Below, one piece after another: positions 10,933 to 22,014 of a DNA stretch of 64,000 nucleotides. The DNA is from Tolypeutes matacus (Eukaryota > Chordata > Mammalia > Cingulata > Chlamyphoridae), in the NCBI GenBank assembly GCA_026826555.1, contig JAKSZT010054215.1:21667295-21731294 (forward strand), in the 5' to 3' direction. A program made the translations under genes and the position numbers. The notes below the pieces were generated by a model. That model searched no databases. It was given only the letters and a program-made list of their open reading frames with translations, and was not told the origin of the DNA. Positions within the stretch are counted from its first letter, which is position 1. The number at the start of each line of letters is the position of its first letter.

Positions 10933-11370
10933 CTTTATGCAACTTTATCACAGGTAGTTTCATGTAACCACCACCACAATCAAGGCACAGAACTCTTCCT
11001 TCACCACAGGCTACCTCGTGCTCCTGCCATTTTTATAGCCATCCACCACCCCTTGTCCCTAACTCTTAGCAACCACTAATCTCTTCTCCCTAATTTTATC
11101 TATAATTTTATCTCAAGAATATAATATAAATGCAATCATACAGTATGTAGCCTTTGAGCTTGTCTTTTTATACTCAGCCTAATTCCCTTGTGGTTTATCC
11201 AAGTCGTTGCATGGACCAATAGTTGTTCATTTTTATTGCTGAATAGTATTCCTTGGCCTGGATGTACTACCATTGGCTTAGCCATTCACCTGTCGAAGGA
11301 CACCTGGGTTGTTTCCAGTTTGGGGTTATTTAGAATAAGGCTGCTGTGTATACCAACTGGTCTATGCTTT
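10710..11370 (-). mobile_element. L1M LINE 3' part (antisense)
   Basis: Antisense L1M landmarks in order: 'atttgcaaaaaa', 'gtttcatgtaaccaccacca', 'aatcaaggcacagaactctt', 'cttagcaaccactaatctc', 'caatcatacagtatgtagcc', 'gaatagtattccttggcctgg', 'cattcacctgtcgaaggaca' and 'cctgggttgtttccagtttg'. A (TG)n microsatellite lies inside at 10,899-10,930. Non-functional. Confidence 0.82.
10899..10930. repeat. (TG)16 microsatellite
   Basis: Uninterrupted TG dinucleotides within an antisense L1M fragment. Likely length-polymorphic. Confidence 0.95.
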
Positions 11371-11584
11371 TATTTTTTTTAACTCTCTCTTCATTTTATA
11401 CATAAGGAAGCCCCATCCATGTGGTGCAGAAGGGCCTTTGACCCTCCGTCTTTGACACTGATCTGTCGAAATCAGCTTTTCTACACAAGACTGCTTGCAC
11501 CTTTCCATACCATGTGAATTAAATATACCCTGTGTCTTTGTGTCATAGGACATTCATAGGACAGTGGGGAGAGGTTTCTTCTGG

Positions 11585-12480
11585 GGGATTATATGCTGTT
11601 ATTTTTTAATGAATTTCTTATAGACATCATATAGTTGGGGTATGTGTTTTATCTGGCTTGCTGAGCTCCATTTTTTTTTTAACTGATGTACTGAGACTAT
11701 TTCATTTAAAAATAATTATCAATAGGTTAGGGCTCAACTTTGCCAATATATCGCTCATTTTCTGTGCATTTTCTCTGGTTCTTACTCCTCTATTTCTCTT
11801 TTCTTGCCTTCCTGTGTTATCTTTGAATACGTTTTTAGAATTCCATTTTGATTTATTTATAATGTTTCTGTGTAGTTTTCTTAGGGGTTGCTCTAGCTAT
11901 TATAGTATACATATGTAACTTATCACAGCCTACTGGTATTGACATTTTACTACTTTGGGTAAAGTGGAGAAACCTTACTTCCTTTTAAATCCTTTTATCC
12001 TTCCCACTTTTTAACTATAATTGCCTTAAGTATTTCTTCTACATACAATGAGCACTTCGTGGTGCTATAGTTTTTGCTTAAACAATTAAATATGCTTTTA
12101 AGAAACTCGTGAGAAGAAATATAGTCTATTATATTCACCACCATTTTTACATGATTCTTTCCTGTTATTGCTGCTTTTCCTTCCCAAAGCTTCAAACCTT
12201 CTTCTGTAACCATTTCCTTTCTGTCTGGAGAACTTCCTTTAGCCATTCTTGAAGGGTAGGCCCACTAGTGACAAATTGTCTTAGTTTGCCCTCATCTGAG
12301 GATGCCTTTCCCTTGCCCTTCGATACTGAAGGACAGTGTAGCTATAGAATTTGCAGTTGACAGTCCTTTTCTTTCAGCACTTGAAAACTTCCTTCTGGCC
12401 TCCATGATTTCATATGAGAAATCCACCGTCATTCCAATTGGTATTTCTAATTTCAGCTTTTATATGATGGCAAAGACTGG
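11585..12480 (-). mobile_element. L1M LINE ORF1/ORF2-junction region (antisense)
   Basis: Corresponds to the antisense order of an old L1: 'aatttcttatagacatcata' then 'tagttgggg' (ORF2 5' end), 'ggttgctctagctattatag', 'aacttatcacagcctact', 'agaacttcctttagccattc' then 'ttgaagggtaggccc', and 'cacttgaaaacttccttctg' then 'gcctccatgat' (end of ORF1). Frames are broken throughout. Likely part of the same old element as 10,710-11,370. Confidence 0.75.
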
Positions 12481-13320
12481 AAGCGGTTCCATTGTCGACA
12501 GGATAAAGTCTAACCTCTTTGGCACTGTATATGAAGTCCACCACATGCTGGCCCTGCTCACTTCTCCAGCTGCAGACAGACTCTCTTCATCATGGTAATA
12601 ACACATTGCTCCCTGAGAAACAGAGGACGTGCAGGTGAGCTGTCAGGAGTTAGTTCAATGGGGCAGATAACAACTATTTGCTTGAGTGTTTAAAAGTAGC
12701 TTGAGATTAATAGTCATTGTTTCAAAATTCTAAATACAAGAGATACTGCCCAATGTTTACTGATTTAAAAAAAAGTTTTTGTTCTGCACTTGCTCCTCCT
12801 GCAAAAAGAGATAAGGGGTCCATAGTTGGAGATCTCACACAAGAGAGAATGATTGAGAATGAGGCAAAAATCACCCCATATCAACCAAAATAAATGAAAC
12901 TGCAACTCCAAAAGAAAACTAGAAGCTCCTTTGCTAGTAATTAATATTGAAACTTTTAGGCTATGCCAGAGCATATGTGCAGGATAAAAATGGAGCATCT
13001 TTCTAGAGCATCAAGTATTTAAAGTATAAGTAATATAAAATAAACTTAGATATATTGTATAGGAAAATCCTAAATTCACATGGACTTAAAAATATCACTC
13101 CAAACTTCCAAGACATGTTATGCTTGTGGAGGGTGGGAAAAAGAAGGGGATACCTGAGTATAAATATACAGACTCCTTGAGGGATCCTCATTCGGTTTCC
13201 CCTGCCTTTAGAGATATTATTACTTATTTTATGTTTAATTCTATGTTTAAAAAGGTTTCATCTAAACCTTTCTGTCTTTTACCTAATTAAGTCCAAAGAC
13301 TGGGGTACCTCTGACTTGTA
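12481..13320. other. Stretch without a recognised feature
   Basis: AT-rich, only ORFs under 80 codons, and no repeat identified. Confidence 0.45.
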
Positions 13321-13660
13321 GTTATTATTTATTGAATGGTTACTACATTTTAGACATAGTCCTAAGCCCTCTATCTGCATTAATTCCTTGAATAATACTA
13401 TGAAATCATAGTAAAAGCTACCACTTATAAAGAATTTACTCTGAGCCAGGTACTCTCTAAGTGAGATATACATATACGCTCATTTCCTCTTCACCACCAC
13501 CCTATGGGGTAAGTTCTATTATCATCATCCCCTTTTACAGATGAGGAATCTGAGGGACAGAAAGGCAGAGTAACTTGCTCAAGGTCACTGATCTGGACAT
13601 GGCTGAGCTGGGGTGTGAATGGAAGAGTTGGCCTGCGGGGCGCAGACTCCAAGCCTCGCT
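13321..13660 (-). repeat. MIR SINE (one long or two overlapping copies, antisense)
   Basis: Text 'catcatccccttttacagat', 'gaggaatctgagggacagaa' and 'agtaacttgctcaaggtcac' is the textbook antisense MIR core. It is preceded by 'gagccaggtactctctaagt' and by a second similar lead-in near 13,325-13,400. Confidence 0.85.
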
Positions 13661-14039
13661 CTGCACCGCCTCTCAGGTACTATGCACATCCCATTGCTAC
13701 ATAAGTTCACCACCGTCTCCCAGCAGGTAAGCGGAGGAGGGCACCATTCAAATCCAGGTGCGCTTGAACCCCAAAGCCTGTGGTGTTGACGATCACCTTC
13801 CACAATATTCTTCCAGAACCATCTCCTTTCACACACAGTACCACCTCCATCCATCACGGATATATCATATCATCAAACACTGTTAGTGTAACAAAGGTCT
13901 TTCACATGCTCTCATTTCAGTGCATGTAAATACCTTGTACCTTGTTGGGCCCTCCACACATGGGGATTTTTTCACTTTTACTATCTCACTAGATTTGTTA
14001 CTAAAACTCTGTGAAATGGGCATTATTATCATATCTCCA

Positions 14040-14335
14040 TGTTGTGGATTAATTCAACATATACTCCTACCATGAGCCTGGCATTGCACTAGGCACTGGG
14101 GATAGAGCCCTCGTATGTTTACATTCAACATAGGGGACACAAACAGTAGACAAATAAAAAAGGTGGCATGACAGGTGGTGACGAATGCTAAGGATAAGTA
14201 TTAAACACGAGGTAGGGTAGGGAGTACTGGGAGGTGGGAGGCAACAGTTGTAATTTTAAGCAGGGTAGTCCGAGACCCAAATGCAGGAGATGACATTTGA
14301 ACCTGAATGGAGAGGAGGGGGCTGAAGAGACGTGA
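14040..14335 (-). repeat. L2 LINE (antisense)
   Basis: 'tgagcctggcattgcactag' followed by 'gcactggggataga' and later 'cagtagacaaataaaaaagg', 'gacaggtggtgacgaatgct' and 'tgacatttgaacctgaatgg' follow the antisense order of the L2 3' end. Confidence 0.75.
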
Positions 14336-15114
14336 ATGAAGTGACTTGCCCAGGGCCCTCGCCAGCATCTAACTGTTAACCCTGGACTCTCTCCCTGATT
14401 ATAACTGGTTGCTTTCTTTTCATAAAATCATGAGATATCAGAGTTAGAGGTGACATTGCAATAGCCATAGGTTTCATTTTATGTCAAGAACAAAGAAAAT
14501 CCGCCATATGTTAAATGAAAAATAGAAGTTTTGTGGCCACTCAGATTGACTAGTGAGTTGCTACACCAGGCATTGAGCAGGACTCAGAGGGTAAGTCTGG
14601 GTTCAGAGTAGAGAGTGCTGTTTTTATGGGCTCAGGAGGAGAAGTGGTGACTTCAGACAGTGAACGGCCTCTCCCTCACCCAGTGTGACCTTCCCATTAC
14701 ATAGGCGAAGAATTATGAGAGGGCCGCAGGAAGATCTGAACTTCTTCCCCACACTTACATCAAGCAGGTATTATGACTTGAGGATAGGAGAAAGGATGCC
14801 TGTTATTTTTGGCTGAAATGTTCTTGAGAACAAAAATGATGATGGCTGGCCCCAGGGGATGGTCCTCTGATGGTTTAGGAATTAGAAGATCTCCCCACCT
14901 TCCTACCCCCTCCACCAAATGCACAAGCACACACAAACATCGCCCCACACACATACACACAGGCACTTTCTGGCTCCATGATATCACATAACAACAGCAA
15001 GAGGCTGAGCACAAGGTAAACACAGCTGTATCATTCTGAGACAACCTTCTTGAGGGTCAAGGGTTGGACTATGTGGAATTGTGAACGTAACACTGTACAC
15101 TTTATGCATCCATC

Positions 15115-15260
15115 GGTCATTCCTTTATTCACTTACTTATCTAGCAAGTGGGTCCTGGGCACCTCCTCTGCACCACTGCTGTCTGGGCACTGGGTTTATG
15201 ACATCAGGCAAGACAGACTGAGCCCATCCACAAAAAGCTTGCAATCCTGAGTGGCGTGGA
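15115..15260 (-). repeat. L2 LINE 3'-end fragment (antisense)
   Basis: 'tcattcctttattcacttac', 'cctctgcaccactgctgtct' and 'gggcactgggtttatga' fit a degraded antisense L2 end. Confidence 0.5.
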
Positions 15261-15354
15261 CCAACAGAAATAAAGCACAAGCCACAAATGGGAGACATGA
15301 GTGTAATTTTGAATTTCCTAGTAGCCCCAATTTAAAAGGTAAAAAGAAACAGGC

Positions 15355-15637
15355 GGGAAGTGGCTGTGGCTCAAGTAGTTGGGGTCCCATTTACCATATG
15401 GGAGGCCCCGAGTTCAATTCCCGGGACCTCCTGGTGAAGGCAAGCCAGCCCCGCACACTGAGCCGTGGTGAGCTGACGGCCCGCACCGCGCGGTGAACTG
15501 GCGCAGCAAGATGATGCAACAAAAAGGAGACAAGCAGACACAGAAAAAACACACAGCAAATGGACACAGCAAGCACAAGCAGCAAGGGGGGATAAATAAA
15601 TAAATAAAAATAAATAGAAAAAAAAAGAAAGGAACAG
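15355..15637 (+). mobile_element. DAS-type SINE (tRNA-derived), plus
   Basis: The tRNA-like head ('gtggctgtggctcaagtagt' ... 'gttcaattcccgggacctcc') is followed by a long middle with 'gacaagcagacacag' and an A-rich tail with TAAATAAATAAA. The near-duplicated flank 'aaagaaacaggc' (left) and 'aaagaaaggaacaggc' (right) suggests the target duplication. It is longer than the young copies at 32.3 and 51.0 kb, so it belongs to a different subfamily. Confidence 0.88.
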
Positions 15638-15710
15638 GCAAAATTGATTATAATACTATATTTGATCTAACCCACTATATCCAAATATTATCAAAATGTA
15701 ATCAAGATAT

Positions 15711-15757
15711 TTCTTGATTATTCTTGATTTCTTGATTATTCTTGATTTCTTGATTAT
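15711..15757. repeat. 18-bp tandem repeat, 2.6 units
   Basis: The unit TTCTTGATTATTCTTGAT occurs perfectly at 15,711-15,728 and 15,729-15,746, followed by a partial third unit. Confidence 0.9.
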
Positions 15758-15999
15758 GGAATGAAATATTTCACATTCCATTTCTTGTACTAAGTCTTCA
15801 AAAGCTGGCGTATATTTTACACCTAGAATATATCTCAGTTTGGACAAGGCATGTTTCAAGTGCTCAGTAGCCACGTGTGGCTGTGGCTACTGTCTTAGCA
15901 TGTTTCTAGAGAAAATAGTTCTACATGTCACAGTTTATACTGGATACAAATCGACTCCTTTTATTTTATTTTATGTTTTAAAAACTTGTTTTATATGCA

Positions 16000-16400
16000 T
16001 ATCAATAGGAGAATAAATTGTACTGTATTCATACATATATTACAGAGCAGTGAAAATTAGTGAACGAAAGCTACACATATCAACATTGAGTAGAAAAGCA
16101 GGTGCAGTAGAAGGCATATGGTATCATTGCATTTATACACAGTTTCAAAATATGCAAGACTAAATAACGTACGGTTTAGGACTACATACATTTGTATTAA
16201 AAATATAATATAAAGATAGGCTTGGGGGTGATAAATGCTAAAATGGTAGGAATAAAGGGGTCCACACAGTGTTTTTCAATATTTGATTGCTGAAGTTAGA
16301 TGGTGGGTGCATGGATGTTGCGGTCGTACCTGTCACACTTTAGAAATGTCATAAATATGTCATGGCAAAAATTTTTGAGGGATGTAAAAAGCACTACCAC
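16000..16400 (+). mobile_element. L1M LINE 3' end
   Basis: 'attacagagcagtgaaaatt' then 'agtgaacgaaagctacacat', 'atggtatcattgcatttata' and a late 'gatggtgggtgcatggatgt' follow the sense order of old L1M 3' ends. Coding frames are lost. Confidence 0.6.
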
Positions 16401-17385
16401 CGTATCTTGATACTGCTGTTATAATTATTTTTTTTGATAATTGCTTTTAAAGTTGAATAAGCTAAGGAACCCACTTCAGGAGGAAATACTTCAGGAGATA
16501 AAAGAAGAAGGGGAGAGCTAGCATGCTGTACACGGAAGGAGTCAAATCTGCAAGTCCCCATGCTATTTAAGAGCCAGACTTCAATCTGCAGATCCTTCCA
16601 CCCGTCAATGTAGAAAGAGCTGACACTTTCAAGAGCCAGAATCTTTTAGTTACTTATGAGAAGGAGAGTTGAGAGTATGGAAATCATAGCCATCCTTTTC
16701 CCCACTCCAGACAGCGGGAAGAAAGAAGGCTACTCTGTACTCAGAGGTGAAAGGATGGACTAGGCGGATAATCAAACCACGTGTCAAAATCCACTCCTGG
16801 TTCATGACTCAGCTCCCACTGTTACTGCACCAGACACGTAGAACACAAACTCCAATCTGATAAAGTCACAAGTAGGTCATTCAACTTAAACTCAGCCCCG
16901 ATGTGAAAGTTGAGAGTACAGATAGGGAAAAGTCTGCTCTAACCACAAGCTTATGTGCTTTGTAAGCTGATTAAATGTTACAGGCTTAAGGGATTCATTT
17001 GAAGATGAGAATCCAGTAACTGTGGCCCTCAAGGCAATGAAATATCCTGGCCAAGATTTCCTGAGCTAGAGCCCAAAAGATAAGATTGCCAGAGCCCAAC
17101 CTGACAGTTGAGGTCATTGACATGAGATGGATATCAGTTCATGGTTTGGAATAGTTCTCTATCAATTCAGCATGCTAGCTCTCCCCTTCTTTTATCTCCT
17201 GATGAAATGAAAGTAAAGGCATTTGTAACTTGAGGATTTTCTTTTATTACTCAGTATGGATTATACAGTTTATCTATTGCATTCAAAGCTGCTTTTCAGC
17301 CAGACTATGAAGTTAATAAAATTTGTCTTTTGTCCTTCTATCCCTCATTCCCTCCTGTAACTTTTTTTCTTTTGATGGTTAAATT
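16401..17385. other. Stretch without a recognised feature
   Basis: A notable internal inverted similarity exists: 'cttcaggagataaaagaaga' (about 16,490) and, near 17,180, its approximate reverse complement 'cttcttttatctcctgatg'. 'gagagctagcatgctg' near 16,514 also matches the complement of 'cagcatgctagctctcc' near 17,168. This is an inverted repeat of about 45 bp per arm with a loop of about 650 bp. No transposase is visible. Confidence 0.5.
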
Positions 17386-17755
17386 AGTTAGGCTACCACA
17401 TTAGTTGCTATAACAGAGAGGGCCCCAAATTATATTGCCTTAAGTAAGATAGAGGTTTAATTCTTTGATACCTAAAAGTTCAACCTGGTAGTCAATGCTG
17501 GTCACACCTGAGAGAGTTTTACGGCCCCAACTCCCATCTAGTTACTCTGCAATCTTCAATCTATGGTTTTTCATCTTCTCGTGATCCAACTTGGCTGCTC
17601 CTGATCCTGCCAACTCATCCGCAGTCCACCCCCCAGAAAGAATTAAAGGAGCAAGGAGCATGGCCTGAAAGTTGCACACATCCTTCTGCTCAAACTCCAC
17701 TGGCCAGAATGTAGTCAGACTGCAAGGAAGGGTTGATTTGAAGCATAGAACAGTG
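17386..17755. repeat. Old interspersed repeat, family A copy 1 (unnamed)
   Basis: Shares an ordered set of features with 27,690-28,110: 'gccttaagtaag'/'ggcttaagcgca' near the left, a central 'ccaacttggctgctcctga'/'ccaagatggctgccacagcc' and a CACA/GCC-rich right part. The layout resembles a common mammalian LTR-like repeat, but I cannot name it. Confidence 0.35.
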
Positions 17756-18114
17756 ATTTCTGTTCTGAATGAAGATCCTGAGTAATTTAGGAAATGTTAC
17801 ATCGGTTCACTATGTGTTAAGTTGGTGATTAATTAAAAACTATACTGTGGAGGAGAACCAGAAAACATGAATGTGCCAAGGAGATGCTGGAGACTCAGTG
17901 GTGACAGGAAGTGACTCTATGGCCTGGAGAGGAGAAGCCAAAAATAAAGGAGACAAATGAGAGGAGGACCAGGAAAAGAGGCTTGTGGCATTCCTTTCCT
18001 CCTATCAACCCCAGACCTTCGTGAGCTATTGCAAGATTCACCACGCACTGGCGAAACCTGAGAGATACTGGGAAATTTAAATGGGGAGTAAATTAATTAT
18101 TTTGTCTAGTCAGA

Positions 18115-18475
18115 ACATGTCATTCCTCAGCTGCAAACCCAAACTCCAAGCAAAGTCAAAGTTCTTACCTTGACTGTAAAACTCAGGGTTATCTGGCCCC
18201 TGCTTGCAGCTCCCACTCCCCTCTCCCTCCTTCACCATATGCCAGCCACACTGCTCTCCTTGCTGTTTCCAAAGTGCACCAAACATGTTTCTACCTCAGG
18301 AACTTTGTACTTGCTTTTCCTCTGTCTGAACTGCTCTTCCCCCAAATATGTACGAGGCTGGCTCCCTTCATTCTTTCAAGTCTCTTTCAAATGGCACCTC
18401 TTTTTAGAGAGGCGATCCCTGACCACTCTATTCAAAATGGTGCAACTCAAAGTGGAGCAAACAGACTGGTGTTGG
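18115..18475 (+). repeat. L2 LINE 3' end
   Basis: Clear L2 order: 'ctcagggttatctggcccct', 'ccagccacactgctctcctt', 'cctcaggaactttgtacttg', 'gaactgctcttcccccaaat', 'ttcaaatggcacctcttttt' then 'agagaggcgatccctgacca'. The two plus-strand ORFs here are remnants of the L2 reading frame, not genes. Confidence 0.88.
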
Positions 18476-18509
18476 TCTGTGAACTGTTTGTTACCATTTG
18501 CCATGAGTT

Positions 18510-18791
18510 GAACACAGACATTTCCCGCCCCCATCCCTGATACCTCCCTCGTCTGTTTGTTCCTTGTTTTTGCTCATTGTCTGCTCCTTGTTTATTTATT
18601 GTCTTGCTTGTTGTTTTTCTTTTGCTCATTTTCTGCTCATTGTTTTTTCTTTGCTCGTTGTTTTTGCTTTATGTCTGCTTATTGTTTGTTTGTCTTCTTT
18701 AGGAGGTACCAGGAACCAAACCTGGGACCTCCCATGTGGGAAGAAGCCACTCAACTGCTTGAGCCACATCCGCTCCTGAGCACAGACATTT
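18510..18791 (-). mobile_element. DAS-type SINE (18,524-18,777), minus, with TSD
   Basis: On the minus strand the tRNA-like head (18,777 down to about 18,700) is followed by a long tail of AAACAA/GAGCA-type repeats. The 14-bp flanks match with one difference: GAACACAGACATTT (18,510-18,523) and GAGCACAGACATTT (18,778-18,791). It inserted just past the end of an L2. Confidence 0.9.
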
Positions 18792-19194
18792 TGAAGGTAT
18801 GCTTTTAGAATGCTGACATTGCTGCAATATCCAAGAGTGTGATAGAGGACTTGTCTCATTGACCATGGTATAAATGAGTTTGGGTGTTGTTGAACTTGAG
18901 GAGTCACATAAGGCGTTACATTACATAGTGTGATATTTTTCGGGCTAATTTGACTGTAACCCAAAGTAAAAAAAATTGTAGAAAATGTAAGCATGTATTT
19001 ATTTTCATGACTTATTTTATACTCATTTTACTTCTTAATTGAGGTTGTTTTTTAATTTATAGTTTAACATTAGGTATATGAGGGAATAAAATTTTGTATT
19101 AATTTTTAAAAATTTATTATTTTTATATCATGTTAAAAATTACTCAGTTAAGACAAGATAATAATTACAATGACAATAAATCCAATTTTGTCAG

Positions 19195-19405
19195 CAGTTA
19201 TACCCCCCCCCCCCATATTTTTGTTCATTCCTCATTCTTGAGGGATTTAGGGCAATGTCACTCTGCTTCAAGCTGAGAAGGGACTAGATATTATGGGACA
19301 GAGGAATGGAATTGTTTTGCGTGCAGTTGAAGATACCCTTGCTTTTGGGATGGGGCTGGTCCATCATCATCATTTTGTTAGTTGTCCAGTGCAAAATTTT
19401 GTATT
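19195..19405 (-). repeat. Fragment of the LINE-3' family seen at 58.9-61.4 kb
   Basis: Matches 59,325-59,520 in order: 'tttgttcattcctca', 'ttgaggg', 'cactctgcttc', 'ggaatggaattgttttgcgt'-like text, and 'tcatcattttgttagtt'. It starts with a 12-C homopolymer (19,203-19,214) where the other copy has a C-run. Orientation is inferred from the copy with a T-rich left end at 58,885. Confidence 0.75.
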
Positions 19406-20083
19406 ATTTCTTCTTAACCCTAGTCTATATTGATGAAACAAGCTTCACTGAACTATTGTCAAGAAAAGTCATACTTTTTCCAGAGGTGGCAGCAGTAGTA
19501 AACCATTTGTTTCTTTAGAAGTTATTCCAAAGAAATTAAAACCAAAATAATATATACTAATTTTACTCAGATGTACGATCTCTCATATTTTGATCTTGTT
19601 TTTGTGCCCATTACTAACAGCCGAGTGCTAAAACTAGGATGTATTTGTAAAGATGTACTGGCTAATGAATCAGTGAAATCACCAAAACTTTAGCAGTGTT
19701 TACGTACAAACCATGAAAAAGTTCAAAACCAAAATAATTCATTTAAGGAAATAGTACAGAATTAAAAAGCTGGTGGAAGCAGCTATTTAATATTTCACTT
19801 ATAATAAACATTAGTATTTTGATATTATCTTATGAAGCAACATTTTGGGTTGCTAAGATTAAAAAATAAAATTGATCAGATGAGTAAAAGATGGAATCAA
19901 AGATGTTTGGAAATGGGTGACTCTGTGGCAAAGAAGGTAGCTCCAGTGTCACTTTTCTAAGACATCACACATCAATGTATTCAGGAACTGCCTAATGATA
20001 TGGAAGACCAACCAACTGATCAAATAAAGTTAGTATTTTTATTGCAACCTGACAATTGTACAGATATTGCTAATGGCAATTTT

Positions 20084-20130
20084 AAAAGTATATGTGTTCT
20101 CAAAAAAAAAAAAAAAAAAAGTATATGTGT
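20084..20130 (+). mobile_element. Poly-A micro-insertion with 14-bp TSD
   Basis: AAAAGTATATGTGT occurs at 20,084-20,097 and again at 20,117-20,130. Between them is only TCTC followed by a run of A. This is what a LINE-mediated insertion looks like when reverse transcription stops almost immediately after the poly-A tail. Confidence 0.8.
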
Positions 20131-21121
20131 GATTTGAATGTGATGCTACTGAAAGGAAGAAGTATTTCCTTCAGCTTCATTGCCTGCAAACAACTGGCTC
20201 TGAACTGTTTACAACTCTGAAGGATTGTATAGGCAATTAAATGTAGTTTGGAGTTTAAGTTTTATGTAGGAGTAAGTTCTGGTAGTATAGCTGCAATGAC
20301 AGGAAAACTTTCTGTAGTAGTTACATGGATTAAGTGGCATACCTTAGAATGTAAGCCAACAGCTGCTTTCTTCACAGAGAAAGTCTTACTAGCAAAAAAA
20401 GTTAGCTGAGCAAAGCAGTGTGCCTCGTGTCAGAGTGAAACGTGTAAATTAAATAAACGCCAACATGGTAAAATGGAGATTATTGCTTTTACTATGTGAT
20501 AATATGAAAGCCGATCATATACAATTGTGATTGCTTGCTGAGGTATGATGCTTATCGGGGGGAGGAGTTCTCTCAAGCATGTTTGAACTACAAAATAAAC
20601 TCTATACCCCCTGCAAGATAAAAAGCTAGGTGGTCCCAGCTTTTTAAAGATTGATGATTTTAAGCACTGGAAGAACAAACTTGTGTAATTGTCTGATATC
20701 TTCAGTATTTTTAATAATCTCAATACCTCCATGCAACATATTTTTCAATAGGTTACAGGGCAAAAGTGAAAGTTGGAAGCCTGCTGGAACACAATTTCCA
20801 CAAATGTTCTAATTATAGATTGTCATGGCATGTTCCATAGTTATCAATAAAACAGATGATGATCTTGATATTGTACATCTGTGAAAAAGTATCACCAAAT
20901 ATCACACAAATCTGAAAAGATATTTTGAATTTTATTTTCCACCAAAAGAAGACACACAGCTAGGAACTTTTAGAACTAGAATCTATTTCTTTGATCAAAA
21001 GGTAGTTGAAATTGACTTATAACTTTTAGGGTAAAATGTTGCGACTGCATGTTGATGAATGATCAAGAGTAATGTTGAAAATATAGCACAACTTGCTTCC
21101 TTTTGGATGAAAGCTAAAAAT

Positions 21122-21370
21122 GAATATCTTGGGAAACAGATGTGGCTCAAGTGATTGGGCTCCCATCTACCATATAAGACACAGCAGACTACAGAGCTGA
21201 GGTGGCACAAGAGATTGAGCGCCTCTCTCCACTCTGGAAGGTCCCAGGATCAGTTCCCGGTGCCACCTAATGAGGAGATAAGCAGACACAGAGAGCAGAC
21301 AGTGAGTGCAAAAAATGAGGAGGGGGATAAATAAATAAAAGAAAGAAATCTTTTTAAAAAGGAATATCTT
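21122..21370 (+). mobile_element. DAS-type SINE (21,131-21,361) with TSD, inside the hAT pseudogene
   Basis: A 9-bp repeat GAATATCTT flanks it (21,122-21,130 and 21,362-21,370). It appears to have two tRNA-like head segments: one from 21,131 ('gatgtggctcaagtgattgg') that breaks off near 21,175, and a second from about 21,195 ('gaggtggcacaagagattga') with its own box-B-like 'ggatcagttcccggtgcc'. A GATAAATAAATAAA tail follows. The flanking hAT reading frame resumes after it. Confidence 0.88.
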
Positions 21371-22014
21371 AAGCTTGATAAAATTGCTTTAAAATTTCTT
21401 CTTCTATTCCTGTCACATACCTCTGAGGCCGGTTTCTCTGCCATGAATGTTCTTAAAACTGATCATTGAAACAGTTTAGAAGCACATTTCCTGTATCAGT
21501 CCTGCTGAGATTTAAAAAATTAAAAAGCAAAGAAGCAATCTCATTTGTCCCATTAGAAACTTTGGATATAGATATTCATGATGTACGTGCTTAAAGGCAT
21601 TTAATATTATCAGCATTTCATATGTAAACTTTTGTTTTTTATATTTGCATAATAATAAGTTTTGAGTTTAACAACAATTCCCTTTATTCTCTAAGTATGC
21701 CTATTCACACACTTTCAATGAACAATGTATATAGTTTATGTAATTCCTTTCTTTTTCTCTATGCTGTTTGTTCTGATTACAATTATTGAAATGCCATTTT
21801 GGGTCTATTGACTCTAATAACAAAAAATTTGAGACTGTTGTAAATGTTTTTGCTTTTCACATTTCTTTTTATTTTTCTATTAATTGATTTTTATCATATT
21901 TTATGAAAGTATTTGTCCAAATAGATTAGGGAAAACAAAAAACTGGTCCTTCACTACAGATAACTTGAGAAGCCCTGATTTAATAGTAACTCTCAATCCT
22001 GTTGTATTCTGCTT

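Larger units (their letters stand above)
19520..21600 (+). pseudogene. hAT transposase / ZBED5-like pseudogene
   Basis: Conceptual translation in shifting plus frames shows the parts of a hAT (Buster/ZBED5-type) transposase in order. A BED-finger-like 'SRVLKLGCICKDVLANESV' lies near 19,615-19,690. A catalytic-core block with 'GSIAAMTGKLSVVVTWIK' follows near 20,280-20,340. A C-terminal hAT dimerisation block 'FLLLFLSHTSEAGFSAMNVL' lies near 21,385-21,455. Many stops and frameshifts make it non-functional. It is interrupted by a DAS-SINE (21,131-21,361) and a poly-A micro-insertion (20,098-20,116). Whether it was a transposon or a retrocopy of a domesticated ZBED gene is undecided. I see neither terminal inverted repeats nor a 3' poly-A tail. 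The exact gene name is not claimed. Confidence 0.8.

Noticed and set aside
15656..15874. 72-codon minus ORF with repeated IIKKSR
   Set aside because: The repeated peptide is only the translation of the 18-bp tandem DNA repeat.
18170..18511. 113-codon plus ORF
   Set aside because: Degenerate L2 reading frame running into a DAS-SINE flank.
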